Shown: positions 1-7,422 of the stretch, one piece after another
Numbering within the stretch: position 1 is the first letter of the stretch
How the letters are laid out: each line of letters starts with the position of its first letter
Origin: Flavobacteriia bacterium
GTDB taxonomy: Bacteria; Bacteroidota; Bacteroidia; Flavobacteriales_D; Crocinitomicaceae
DNA: 58,366 bases
Assembly (NCBI GenBank): GCA_026391005.1
Contig: JAPLEV010000035.1
Span: 1-58,366 of the forward strand
Reading direction: 5' to 3'
Program-made: the position numbers and the translations under genes
Notes under the pieces: model-generated
Databases searched by the model: none
Told to the model about the DNA's origin: nothing
The model's input: the letters and a program-made list of their open reading frames with translations, nothing else

Positions 1-671
1 ATAGTTTCAGTCTTATTTAAAACATCCCCTAATGACTTCTCCTCCCGATCATCTCCTTTATTCTCAAATACCCCTTGCAAATAACTCTCAAACAATTCCT
101 TTGCATTCTTAAGGTTTTGCTCGGCATTGGCTTTTGCTTTTTCCATTTTTGCAAAGGCATCATCTAAAATGGCTACGATTCGTTGTTGTTCTGGGAGGGG
201 TGGTAGGGGGATTTCAATGGCTTTGTATTCATCAAACTTTAAATTTCTTATCCCTGTTGAATGACTTTGCATTGTTTCAGTCGCACCTGAAACATAAGAG
301 AAGAATAAATACCTATGCAAATATGTAAAGTCAACATTTTTAGAATTTGCTATTCTAATTACAGAAGTAAAATTGCTAAATGAAAAGTCTCCTTTTTTCT
401 TATCAAATATTATTACTCTGCCAACTGGTTGTTTTGGTCCGCCTCCCGATTTTTCAAGAATAATGTCACCGTATTGAAGTTTCCGTTTAGCAAATTGAGA
501 TTGCTCAACATCCAAATATACAATATCACTATCATCTAACTTTCCATCTTTTGTGAAATTAGTATTACGAATTACACCAACATTTTGAAATGGTGGTTTC
601 TTCCCTGTCCATAAGCCGTTTCCAAACTCACAAACTTCATCAAGCCTTTTTATTTCCCAATCTTGTTTCAT
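1..671 (-). CDS. hsdS: Type I restriction specificity subunit HsdS, 3'-partial
   Basis: DNA-recognition subunit of a type I restriction-modification complex. The reading frame opens with MKQDWEIKRLDEVCEF and stays open to the left edge, so about 223 residues of the first half are present. Visible are a first target-recognition domain (GNGLWTGKK, LEKSGGGPKQPVGR) and the conserved region that follows it (IPLPPLPEQQRIVAIL), which leads into a long helix (AKMEKAKANAEQNLKNAKEL). This order is typical of HsdS N-terminal halves. The ATG overlaps the stop of the upstream ORF6N/PLD gene (ATATGA). No lesion is visible in this part. hsdR is not in the window. Because the upstream hsdM is broken, this subunit may have no working partner here. 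Confidence 0.9.
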   Translation of the reverse strand, partial: MKQDWEIKRLDEVCEFGNGLWTGKKPPFQNVGVIRNTNFTKDGKLDDSDIVYLDVEQSQFAKRKLQYGDIILEKSGGGPKQPVGRVIIFDKKKGDFSFSNFTSVIRIANSKNVDFTYLHRYLFFSYVSGATETMQSHSTGIRNLKFDEYKAIEIPLPPLPEQQRIVAILDDAFAKMEKAKANAEQNLKNAKELFESYLQGVFENKGDDREEKSLGDVLNKTET

Positions 672-1451
672 ATTAGTTCCAAAATTGAGTTTAAAATACC
701 TTCTACTGATTTGGTTTCCAACTTCGAAAAGGCAAACCATTTTTTACCCAAGTCTTTTAAGGAAGCACCCAAATGATATACTTCTTTGTGGTCAATAATT
801 AAAAAACGGTCGTGGCTTTTATTAAATGTTTTAAGTTCAATATTGCCGTATTGTTCGTTGGCTTTTTTTACATCCAAATTTAGTGATTTGCTTATGGTTT
901 TGGTAAGCAATAGCAATTGAACGCCTTTTTTCTTTTTAGCCAAATGGGTAAGCGTGGTTTCGTCTAAGTAATTATCTATTAAAACAATGCTTTTTTTAGC
1001 AGTTTTTATTATTTTAGAGGTTAGTGCATAGGCATCAAACACCTGTCCATCAAAAAATTAGCTTACGCATGTTTACAAAAGCATCCATTATTTGAACACT
1101 CACCATGATAGCCAAATCGCTATTGAGCACAGCCGAAAGCATAGCAACACCTTGTTCGGTAAATACGTAAGGAAGTGTTCTTCGTTTTGCGGTCGCAATT
1201 TGCGACTGCAAACCAATTTCATTTTCTGTGGTCGCAATCTGCGACTGCAACTGTTTCCATTCGGTTGCTGTAAGTTGGTACATAAAACTATTTGGAAACC
1301 TATTTTTGTTGCGTTTCACTTGCTCGTTTATACGCTTTGTTTCTACTACATATAATTCTGCAAGGTGGTAATCTACCATTACTTGATTACCTCGAACACT
1401 GTATATTCTATTCTCAATCAATTTCTTTGATGCCATTAACTCTTTACTCAT
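668..1451 (-). pseudogene. ORF6N-domain / PLD-like protein, frameshifted and internally deleted
   Basis: Two adjacent frames together form one known architecture. The upstream half (1050-1451) is an ORF6N DNA-binding domain (ENRIYSVRGNQVMVDYHLAELY, RFPNSFMYQLT, LPYVFTEQGVAMLS, then VNMRKLIF and stop). The downstream half (668-1042) is the usual C-terminal domain (DGQVFDAYALTSKIIKTAK, IVLIDNYLDE, SHDRFLIIDHKEVYHLGASL). The frames switch at a run of six T on the coding strand near 1050; removing one T joins them as MRKL-IFDGQVF. Related proteins have a linker of some 35-40 residues between these blocks, which is missing here, so a deletion accompanies the frameshift. Such genes often sit between hsdM and hsdS as accessory cargo of unknown role. 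The last residues (ILNSILELI) copy the end of HsdM. Confidence 0.8.
669..700. repeat. Direct repeat copy A (hsdM 3'-end sequence), partner at 1449-1480
   Basis: These 32 bases match 1449-1480 at 28 positions. In both copies the minus strand encodes ILNSILELI, a TGA stop and the overlapping ATG of the next gene. The 1449 copy is the natural end of hsdM; this copy ends the ORF6N/PLD gene and precedes hsdS. The repeats therefore bracket the accessory gene, as if it had entered by duplication of the hsdM end. Confidence 0.8.
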
Positions 1452-2830
1452 ATCAATTCCAATATTGAGTTTAAAATATCAGTACTTTCTTCATCTAAAG
1501 CTTTCATTGCTGACAAAATTTCTTGAGGTTGGCGTAAAGCTGCCTCTTCTTTTCTATTAGGGTTTTTAGCACTTAAATCAAATGTGTTTTGATCGATTTT
1601 GGAAGCATCAATATTCCACGAATTTTCGCTTTCAGCAAAGGTCTGTTGTAAAGTCACAAAATCTGCCAAATCTTTTTCGTTAAGAGCGTTGGTCTTTCCT
1701 AAGTTTCTATCTAAGTTCAATTGATAGTACCATACATTTTTTGTTGGCTTCCCTTTTTCAAAAAACAATACCACAGTTTTTACACCAGCACCAGTGAATG
1801 TTCCTCCAGGATTGCTTAAAAAGGTGTTTTTAATAACAATACCAGCCTTTCCTCAAGCCTTTAATATTTTAATGAAGTGTTGCAAAAAAAGAGATGCAGT
1901 TTCACCAGTTTTAATTGGAAAGTTTTGTTGCACTTCAACACGCTCTTTTCCTCCAAATGGTGGGTTAGCCAGAACAATGTTGTATCGGTCTTTTTCTTCA
2001 ATGTGCAAGATGTTTTCTGCAAGGGTATTGGTATGCACAATGTTTGGTGCTTCAATGCCGTGAAAAATCATATTCATTGTGCCAATAATATAAGCCAACG
2101 ATTTTTTTTCTTTACCGTAAAAAGTTTTCTTCTGTAAAGTTTCTACATCAGTTGTTGTTAGTTTTTTGCTGTTTTGCAAATAATCAAATGCTTCACACAA
2201 GAAACCAGCACTACCTACAGCACCATCATATATTTTATCTCCAATCTTGGGTGCAACCACTTTTACAATTGTTGTAATCAATGGGCGAGGTGTATAATAC
2301 TCTCCACCATTACGCCCAGCATTACCCATATTTTGTATTTTAGATTCATACAAATGGCTCATTTCGTGCTTTTCAGCGTGGGTACGGAAGCGTAATTCAT
2401 CAATTCGGTTAATGACCTCACGCAAGTTATAACCACTTTGTATGCGGTTTTTTAGTTCGCTAAAAATCTCTCCTATTTTATATTCAATGGTATCTGCACT
2501 TTCTGCATCAACTTTAAATTTTTTGAGGTAAGGAAATAATTTAATGTTTACAAAATCTGCAAGATCATCACCAGTTAATGCTTTGTGATGATCTAACTTT
2601 CCATCTACTCCTTTCGGTGCTGCCCAAACTGACCATTGATATTCTGTTTCAATAAGTGGTTTATATACTTTACCAGTTAATTCAGCAGCAGTAATTTTAT
2701 CTTTTTCTAAATCATCTAAATATTTTAAAAACAAAACCCAAGAAGTTTGTTCTACATAATCTAATTCGCTACCACAACCAGCATCTTTATGGAGGATGTC
2801 ATCAATATTTTTAAAAGTTTGTTCGAACAT
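1448..2830 (-). pseudogene. hsdM: Type I restriction-modification methyltransferase HsdM, nonsense codon and internal deletion
   Basis: N6-adenine methyltransferase subunit. The first 325 codons give an HsdM N-terminal helical domain (MFEQTFKNIDDILHKDAGCG), the GGEYYTPRPL entry to the SAM-binding fold and the catalytic NPPF motif (NIVLANPPFGGKER). At 1853-1855 a TGA stands where the family has Gly (KA-stop-GKAGIVIKN). The same frame then continues to 1448 through GGTFTGAGVKTVVLFFEKG and the usual C-terminus. A second lesion is that IKNTFLSN runs straight into PGGTF; typical HsdM proteins have about 25 more residues there. The full frame is 460 codons against roughly 480-520 in the family. The product is probably non-functional unless UGA is read through. 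Its stop overlaps the next ATG (ATGA). Confidence 0.9.
1449..1480. repeat. Direct repeat copy B (native hsdM 3' end)
   Basis: Partner of 669-700 (28 of 32 identical). It encodes the last codons of HsdM (ILNSILELI), its stop and the overlapping ATG of the ORF6N gene. Confidence 0.8.
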
Positions 2831-2890
2831 TATTACATTTGCAAAAGTGGTTAGTCTTTTTCAGTTTCACACCATCAAGAAAATCTCAAT

Positions 2891-2912
2891 TGTGGACTAA
2901 ATGTGGACTAAA
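2891..2912. repeat. Tandem 11-bp repeat (TGTGGACTAAA twice)
   Basis: Two perfect adjacent copies lie between the hsdM start and the ssrA terminator. Short direct repeats of this sort can be recombinase arm sites or relics near an integration point. No integrase gene is present in the window, so the role is inference. Confidence 0.5.
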
Positions 2913-2914
2913 AA

Positions 2915-2960
2915 ATAAAATAAAAAAGCGTAACTAACTTTAATTCAGTTAATTACGCTT
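2915..2960 (-). terminator. Rho-independent terminator of ssrA
   Basis: On the minus strand a 14-bp stem (AAGCGTAATTAACT pairing with AGTTAGTTACGCTT, one G-U) with a 7-nt loop is followed by a T-rich tract. It starts about 9 nt beyond the mature ssrA 3' end. Confidence 0.85.
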
Positions 2961-2968
2961 ATCCTTAG

Positions 2969-3368
2969 TGGAGTCGGAGGGGTTCGAACCCTCGTCCAAA
3001 CGACGAATATTCCAGCTTTCTACATGCTTATTTCTTGGTTGGTTTTCGATTGTGAGACGGACAAGAACACCCAAACTCCCAACTTAGTTTCTTAAGTTTC
3101 ACCAGTATGTAGAAACATCGTACTGGCTAGCCTGATGGGATGAACTTCCGATTGGTAGATCTAACAGGCAGAAATCTACCGGAAGTACTCGTCCAACCTA
3201 CTAAACTTCGATCGGATTAAGCCAACTAACTATCAGTTAATTAAGCAGCAAGTGAGTATGACGTATTGTCAACTATTGTTCGCAAAAAGATATTTAAGAG
3301 GTTCTTTGCAACCCTCTGCATGCTGACACTTGACTACCGCTATCGCTGTCAAATCCAATGTCGACCCC
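2969..3368 (-). ncRNA. ssrA: Transfer-messenger RNA (tmRNA)
   Basis: Rescues stalled ribosomes by trans-translation. The 5' end GGGGTCG pairs with CGACTCC at the 3' end to make a 7-bp acceptor stem, and the T arm reads GGTTCGAACCCC. The discriminator A is at 2969 and CCA is not encoded. The 5' domain has the conserved ATTGGATTTGACAG. The tag frame is in the centre of the gene: after a TAGTT element it reads GAC AAT ACG TCA TAC TCA CTT GCT GCT TAA, giving a likely tag DNTSYSLAA with the usual LAA degron. The resume codon is inferred by analogy with the E. coli TAGTC element. A terminator follows, and a type I R-M locus begins about 140 bp beyond the 3' end. Confidence 0.95.
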
Positions 3369-3382
3369 AAAGAACTAATCCA

Positions 3383-3390
3383 CAAAGATA
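3383..3390 (-). promoter_or_regulatory. -7 box of ssrA promoter
   Basis: TATCTTTG on the minus strand matches the Bacteroidota housekeeping -7 consensus TAnnTTTG, about 15 nt upstream of the mature 5' end, which leaves a short leader for RNase P. No clear -33 TTTG is seen. Confidence 0.6.
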
Positions 3391-3432
3391 GGGAATGTTA
3401 CAGGTTTTTATGTAATTATTTAATTTCTTTCC

Positions 3433-3460
3433 AAAAAAAAAGTGAGCAGTGCCCACTTTT
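3433..3460 (-). terminator. Terminator of the DUF2795 gene
   Basis: On the minus strand a 10-bp stem (AAAAGTGGGC with GCTCACTTTT, one G-U) with a 3-nt loop is followed by a run of T. It lies about 20 bp after the DUF2795 stop and before the ssrA promoter. Confidence 0.75.
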
Positions 3461-3481
3461 ATATACGAATGTTCCTATTTG

Positions 3482-3703
3482 TTAATATTCATCCTCGTTA
3501 AACAAGAAGTCTTCACGTGAGGGATAATCTGGCCAAATCTCTTCAATACTCTCATAAACATCACCTTCGTCTTCAAGATCTTGAAGGTTTTCCACCACTT
3601 CTAAGGGAGAGCCATTACGTATAGCGAAATCAATTAATTCATCTTTCGATGCGGGCCATGGAGCGTCTTCTAAATATGAGGCTAATTCAAGTGTCCAGTA
3701 CAT
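3482..3703 (-). CDS. DUF2795 family protein
   Basis: Small acidic protein of 73 residues and unknown function, widespread in Bacteroidota. The start chosen is the internal Met of MYWTLELASYLEDAPWPA, because the family begins there; the frame stays open 11 codons further upstream. Conserved features are the DAPWPASKDELIDFAIRNG segment, PLEVVENLQ and the acidic end EEIWPDYPSREDFLF. It is a single gene with its own terminator, between ssrA and the adenosyltransferase gene. The family is often seen near housekeeping genes and no biochemical role can be read from it. Confidence 0.85.
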   Translation of the reverse strand: MYWTLELASYLEDAPWPASKDELIDFAIRNGSPLEVVENLQDLEDEGDVYESIEEIWPDYPSREDFLFNEDEY

Positions 3704-3808
3704 AAAATCAGTTATTAAAATTGTGTCTTTCGTCAAAAGTATTCTTTATTTTTAATTATACATATAATGAAAAAAAAACTTTTGATTTATTTTTATTTTA
3801 GGCTATTC

Positions 3809-4357
3809 TTAATGCTTTGGAATCCATTTAATCTCCTCAATTTTAAGGTCTTGCCCTAGTTTTCTACCCAAGACAAATAAGTAATCACTTAAGCGATTCA
3901 TATATGCTAAAATCAAGGGGTTTATGCTGGCGTTTTCTTGAAGCGTAACAATTTTTCGTTCTGCTCTTCGACACACGCACCTTGCGATATGACAGATAGA
4001 TACAGTAGAATGTCCACCAGGAAGAATAAAATGCTTCATTTCCGGCAATACTTCTTCCATTTGATCCATCCAATCTTCTAACACTATGATATCTTGTGCA
4101 TTAATTTCAGGTAGTTTCATCGTGGAATGTTCCGGGTCAGCGGCAAGGCAAGAACCCATCGTAAACAATCGATCTTGAATGATTAATAATTGTTGAATGT
4201 AAACTTCATTAATGGATTGATCTCTCAATAATCCGATATGCGCGTTCAATTCATCTAAGGTTCCGTAGGCTTCAATGCGCAAATGACTTTTAAGCACTTT
4301 TGTGCCTCCGATTAGTCCTGTTTGTCCGCCATCACCTTTCTTGGTATATATTTTCAT
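3809..4357 (-). CDS. Cob(I)yrinic acid a,c-diamide adenosyltransferase, PduO type
   Basis: Transfers the adenosyl group of ATP to cob(I)alamin to make adenosylcobalamin. The 182-residue length is normal for the PduO family. The N-terminus MKIYTKKGDGGQTGLIGG holds the ATP-binding TxxGDxGxT motif; YGTLDELNAHIGLLRD follows, and the C-terminal helix has ARCVCRRAERKIVTL and the YMNRLSDYLFVLGR segment, all family hallmarks. It begins 1 bp after the ispH stop on the same strand, so the two are probably co-transcribed, though they share no pathway. No cobalamin synthesis gene is in the window, which fits use of salvaged cobalamin, for example by methylmalonyl-CoA mutase. Confidence 0.93.
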   Translation of the reverse strand: MKIYTKKGDGGQTGLIGGTKVLKSHLRIEAYGTLDELNAHIGLLRDQSINEVYIQQLLIIQDRLFTMGSCLAADPEHSTMKLPEINAQDIIVLEDWMDQMEEVLPEMKHFILPGGHSTVSICHIARCVCRRAERKIVTLQENASINPLILAYMNRLSDYLFVLGRKLGQDLKIEEIKWIPKH

Positions 4358-4358
4358 G

Positions 4359-5576
4359 CTATAAGTCTAAGAGTGCGTCTTCAATTGATTTATCTTCTTC
4401 ACACAGGGTTAAAATTCGCTGAATTACCTCGTCAACTAATCGATCAGGACAAGAAGCGCCTGAAGTTATGGCAATGTTTACGTGCGGTAAATTTGGCAAA
4501 AATGATGGGCGCTGCTCCACAAATTTTTGATGAATATTAAAACTGTGAATTTCATTTTTAGAAATAATTTCACTTTCATCTTTGATAAAATAGGTTGGGA
4601 ACTTTGTTTCCAATATTTCAACTAAATGCGTTGTATTAGAACTATTGTATCCACCAACCACAATAGCCAAGTCGTGGGTTTTTTCCATCAAAGACAAAGT
4701 AGCTGTTTGATTGTCATTGGTTGCGTAACAAAGCGTATCACGCGTATCTGCCATGTGATTTTTGATATTTTCTAGTCCATACTTTTCTATCATTACAGAG
4801 CGAATATAAGCAGTAATTGACTCTGTTTCAGAGGCAAGCATGGTGGTTTGGTTAACTACACCAATTCTAGCTAAATCTACCTTTGGATTAAAATTGGCTG
4901 TATATTTCCCTTCAAAAAAAGAATAGAAATTGGCTTCCTCTAAATCTCCAGAAATTATTTTTCCTAAATAAATAGCTTCCTCTATGTCTTTAATAACTAA
5001 AGAAGGCGAATTCGCTGCGCTTCGTGAAAATGTGGCCCTAGTTTCCTCATGTTCAGCTTTGCCGTGTATGATGATTGTGTGCCCCTGAGATCCTAATTTT
5101 CCCGATCGGTTCCATACTTTCTCAACAAAAGGGCAGGTTGTATTATATGTTTGAATATCACAACCGATACTTTTAAGCCGATTCTCAATTTCTAACGTTG
5201 TTCCGAATGCGGGAATAATTACGATGTCTTCGGCCGTCAAAGACTCAAAGCTTATTAATTGTTGACCATCTGTATCTTGTAAAAAAGCAATGCCGTTTTT
5301 TGTTAGGTCATCATTGACAGCGGGGTTGTGAATCATTTGACTCAGTAAATAAATACGCTTACCTATATTTTCTTTTAAGGCATTATATGATTTTTCAATC
5401 GCATTTTCTACGCCATAACAAAAACCAAAGTGACGCGCCAAATGAAATGATACTTTGTTAAAATGAAGAACAGATGGAGAAAAATCTTGTTTTCTCGGGT
5501 CTTGAATTTTGCGCTTCGCTTTTACGCGACTAATGATGGGTGAACGATAAAAAGAGGGTACATCAAACGTTTTCAT
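4359..5576 (-). CDS. ispH: 4-hydroxy-3-methylbut-2-enyl diphosphate reductase IspH
   Basis: Last enzyme of the MEP isoprenoid pathway; it reduces HMBPP to IPP and DMAPP with a [4Fe-4S] cluster. The three cluster cysteines are visible in HFGFCYGVENAI (about residue 53), TYNTTCPFVEKVW and ITSGASCPDRLVDEV. At 405 residues it is the long form common in Bacteroidota, with about 40 extra N-terminal residues and insertions relative to the E. coli enzyme of some 316. A TATCTTTG promoter box lies 46 bp upstream. MiaA, encoded elsewhere in the window, uses its DMAPP product. Confidence 0.96.
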   Translation of the reverse strand: MKTFDVPSFYRSPIISRVKAKRKIQDPRKQDFSPSVLHFNKVSFHLARHFGFCYGVENAIEKSYNALKENIGKRIYLLSQMIHNPAVNDDLTKNGIAFLQDTDGQQLISFESLTAEDIVIIPAFGTTLEIENRLKSIGCDIQTYNTTCPFVEKVWNRSGKLGSQGHTIIIHGKAEHEETRATFSRSAANSPSLVIKDIEEAIYLGKIISGDLEEANFYSFFEGKYTANFNPKVDLARIGVVNQTTMLASETESITAYIRSVMIEKYGLENIKNHMADTRDTLCYATNDNQTATLSLMEKTHDLAIVVGGYNSSNTTHLVEILETKFPTYFIKDESEIISKNEIHSFNIHQKFVEQRPSFLPNLPHVNIAITSGASCPDRLVDEVIQRILTLCEEDKSIEDALLDL

Positions 5577-5621
5577 ACTAAGGGCTTAAACCAATTAAGC
5601 GTAACTATGTTCATTAATGAA

Positions 5622-5629
5622 CAAAGATA
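5622..5629 (-). promoter_or_regulatory. -7 box of ispH promoter
   Basis: TATCTTTG on the minus strand, a perfect TAnnTTTG match, giving a leader of roughly 40 nt before the ispH ATG. It abuts the T-tract of the upstream gene's terminator. Confidence 0.6.
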
Positions 5630-5669
5630 AAAAAGAAAAGGCTACCAAATTAATTGATAGCCTTTTCTT
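5627..5669 (-). terminator. Terminator after the DUF4139 gene
   Basis: A 12-bp stem (AAGAAAAGGCTA with TAGCCTTTTCTT) and a loop of about 13 nt, followed on the minus strand by TTTTTTATC. It starts 19 bp after the DUF4139 gene stop. Confidence 0.85.
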
Positions 5670-5687
5670 ACTCAATTGAATTATTTT

Positions 5688-7379
5688 TTAGATTTCTAAA
5701 TTTTTATCCTTTGGATGTTTCACTTTAAAATCATAATCAATTACTTTCTTCTCTTTTGGTTTAAGTGTAAATGACCATTCGAGTAATCCAGTTCGATCGT
5801 CAAATCTACCTTTAGCAAAATTTTCTGATTCAATGGTGATTTCTCCATTTTGTGTAATAGGCAGTTGATCTTGCACCACAATGTCGATCGCACTTGATTT
5901 CTGATTACTTATTTCAATGGAGTAGGCAAAGGTCCTTTCTCTTTTATCGCCTATGATTTTATCTTTTAACTCTTTTTTCAAAAGTGTTCGTTTTACAATG
6001 ATACTAGGGTCTTTTCCAAGTGATAAATTCAGGGTGTCATCCATATTCGTAGGATCAATATAGGTTTCACCAATATATGAACCGTCAAAGAAAATATTTG
6101 CCTGTCCAGGGACAAGTTGAAGGTTTTCCAACTTTGTCATTTGAGCTACGAGATAAACGGATGCATCAAGTTTTGGAACAGCGTAATATTTAAATTTAGT
6201 ATCCAACTCAGCTGTTTTAATAAGGACAATATGACTGTCGTTATTCGATTTTATGGAGTAGGGTAGGTCGATTTTAAATTCCGCTGAAATTAATCGGTGA
6301 ACAACGGTAGTAAATTCATCCGCTCCCATGATGTTTTTTTCATCATCCTGTTCCTCACCGTAAGCATACCCTCTATTGAAAAGCGCTTGAGATGTAATTT
6401 GCACTTCTTGTAACTTATCCATCTTTCCTTTATTATTTTCTGTTTTATAAACATTATAATCAATGTACCAAGGATTTAAAGTTGGTTTGGTTTTATTTAC
6501 GTTTGGATTATTCGTTGAAATGGTTAGACCAACATTTTCCCAATCGAGTACAGTTGTTTGATATACTTGAGCTTTATAGGTTAAGTTAATCTTTCCCGTA
6601 TTGGAATCGCTCCTTAAATCATAAAGGGGAGTCCATCCGGCATTTGAAACTACGTATGAAAAGTTTAACTTACCAGTAACTGCTGTTTTTGCGGATACGG
6701 TAATCGTAATCCTTGGGATCGGAACTATATTATTGTCAATAATTCCATTGTTATTTAGGTAGTTCCTTAAATCATTAAGACGAATATCCATGGCTGTTTT
6801 TTTTGTCATTTTCTCTTGCTTTCTTTTTTCAAGCGCCAATAGTTTTTTATTCAATTCATTCATCTTTAACGCGTAATACTCAACTGTCTGTTTCAACAAG
6901 TTGATGGAGTCATTTACCTTGCCGATACTTCTGACCATTCCATTCGAAGAAATAATCGATTTAGAAGCAATTAAAACATTGATTTCATCCTGAATATCCT
7001 GAAGGTCATAACCTACCTGCCGCAAGGAATCTTCCAATAATTGAATATCTCGCTTCGTTTTAAGGTCAAGACCTTTATTGGTGTAATCGGGCTGAGGATA
7101 AAATAAAGAGTAGCGTGTATCTAAAATTACTAAGTCGCCAATTCCTTTTACCTGAATGCTTTTTGGGTCGATTAACGAACTGATTCCTTCAATAATTATT
7201 TCGGTAACGCCAATTTTAACCGAATAGTTTGCTTTGTGATGCAGTTGTGCGCCTTGCGCATATACTGTTACATCAGTCAGCGTAGACTTGATGATTTCTT
7301 TTTCTGTTGCATGTAAGCAATTGCCAGTTATAACTAGACAAAAAGCAATAAGGATCTTTTTCATAGGATTAGTTTTCAT
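5688..7379 (-). CDS. DUF4139 (mucoidy inhibitor A-like) exported protein
   Basis: The N-terminus is a signal peptide (MKKILIAFCLVITGNCLHA, starting at the sixth residue, so the true ATG may be at 7364). A DUF4140-like domain follows (TDVTVYAQGAQLHHKANYSV, VKGIGDLVILDTRYS), then a coiled coil around residues 95-200 rich in Lys, Glu and Leu, then the DUF4139 beta-rich domain (YVVSNAGWTPLYDLRSDS, VYQTTVLDWENVGLTIST) to the C-terminal KVKHPKDKNLEI. The family is named after a locus affecting mucoidy, but its biochemical role is unknown; it is probably periplasmic or outer-membrane associated. Length (563) is normal for Bacteroidota members. A strong terminator follows. Confidence 0.88.
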   Translation of the reverse strand: MKTNPMKKILIAFCLVITGNCLHATEKEIIKSTLTDVTVYAQGAQLHHKANYSVKIGVTEIIIEGISSLIDPKSIQVKGIGDLVILDTRYSLFYPQPDYTNKGLDLKTKRDIQLLEDSLRQVGYDLQDIQDEINVLIASKSIISSNGMVRSIGKVNDSINLLKQTVEYYALKMNELNKKLLALEKRKQEKMTKKTAMDIRLNDLRNYLNNNGIIDNNIVPIPRITITVSAKTAVTGKLNFSYVVSNAGWTPLYDLRSDSNTGKINLTYKAQVYQTTVLDWENVGLTISTNNPNVNKTKPTLNPWYIDYNVYKTENNKGKMDKLQEVQITSQALFNRGYAYGEEQDDEKNIMGADEFTTVVHRLISAEFKIDLPYSIKSNNDSHIVLIKTAELDTKFKYYAVPKLDASVYLVAQMTKLENLQLVPGQANIFFDGSYIGETYIDPTNMDDTLNLSLGKDPSIIVKRTLLKKELKDKIIGDKRERTFAYSIEISNQKSSAIDIVVQDQLPITQNGEITIESENFAKGRFDDRTGLLEWSFTLKPKEKKVIDYDFKVKHPKDKNLEI

Positions 7380-7422
7380 GCGCTTACATGCTCATCCTAT
7401 AAACGTTCAAAAAGAATTGAAA

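Noticed and set aside
1853..1855. TGA read as Gly (alternative genetic code)
   Set aside because: Many other genes here end at TGA in the expected place (for example the ATGA overlaps), and the phylum uses the standard bacterial code.
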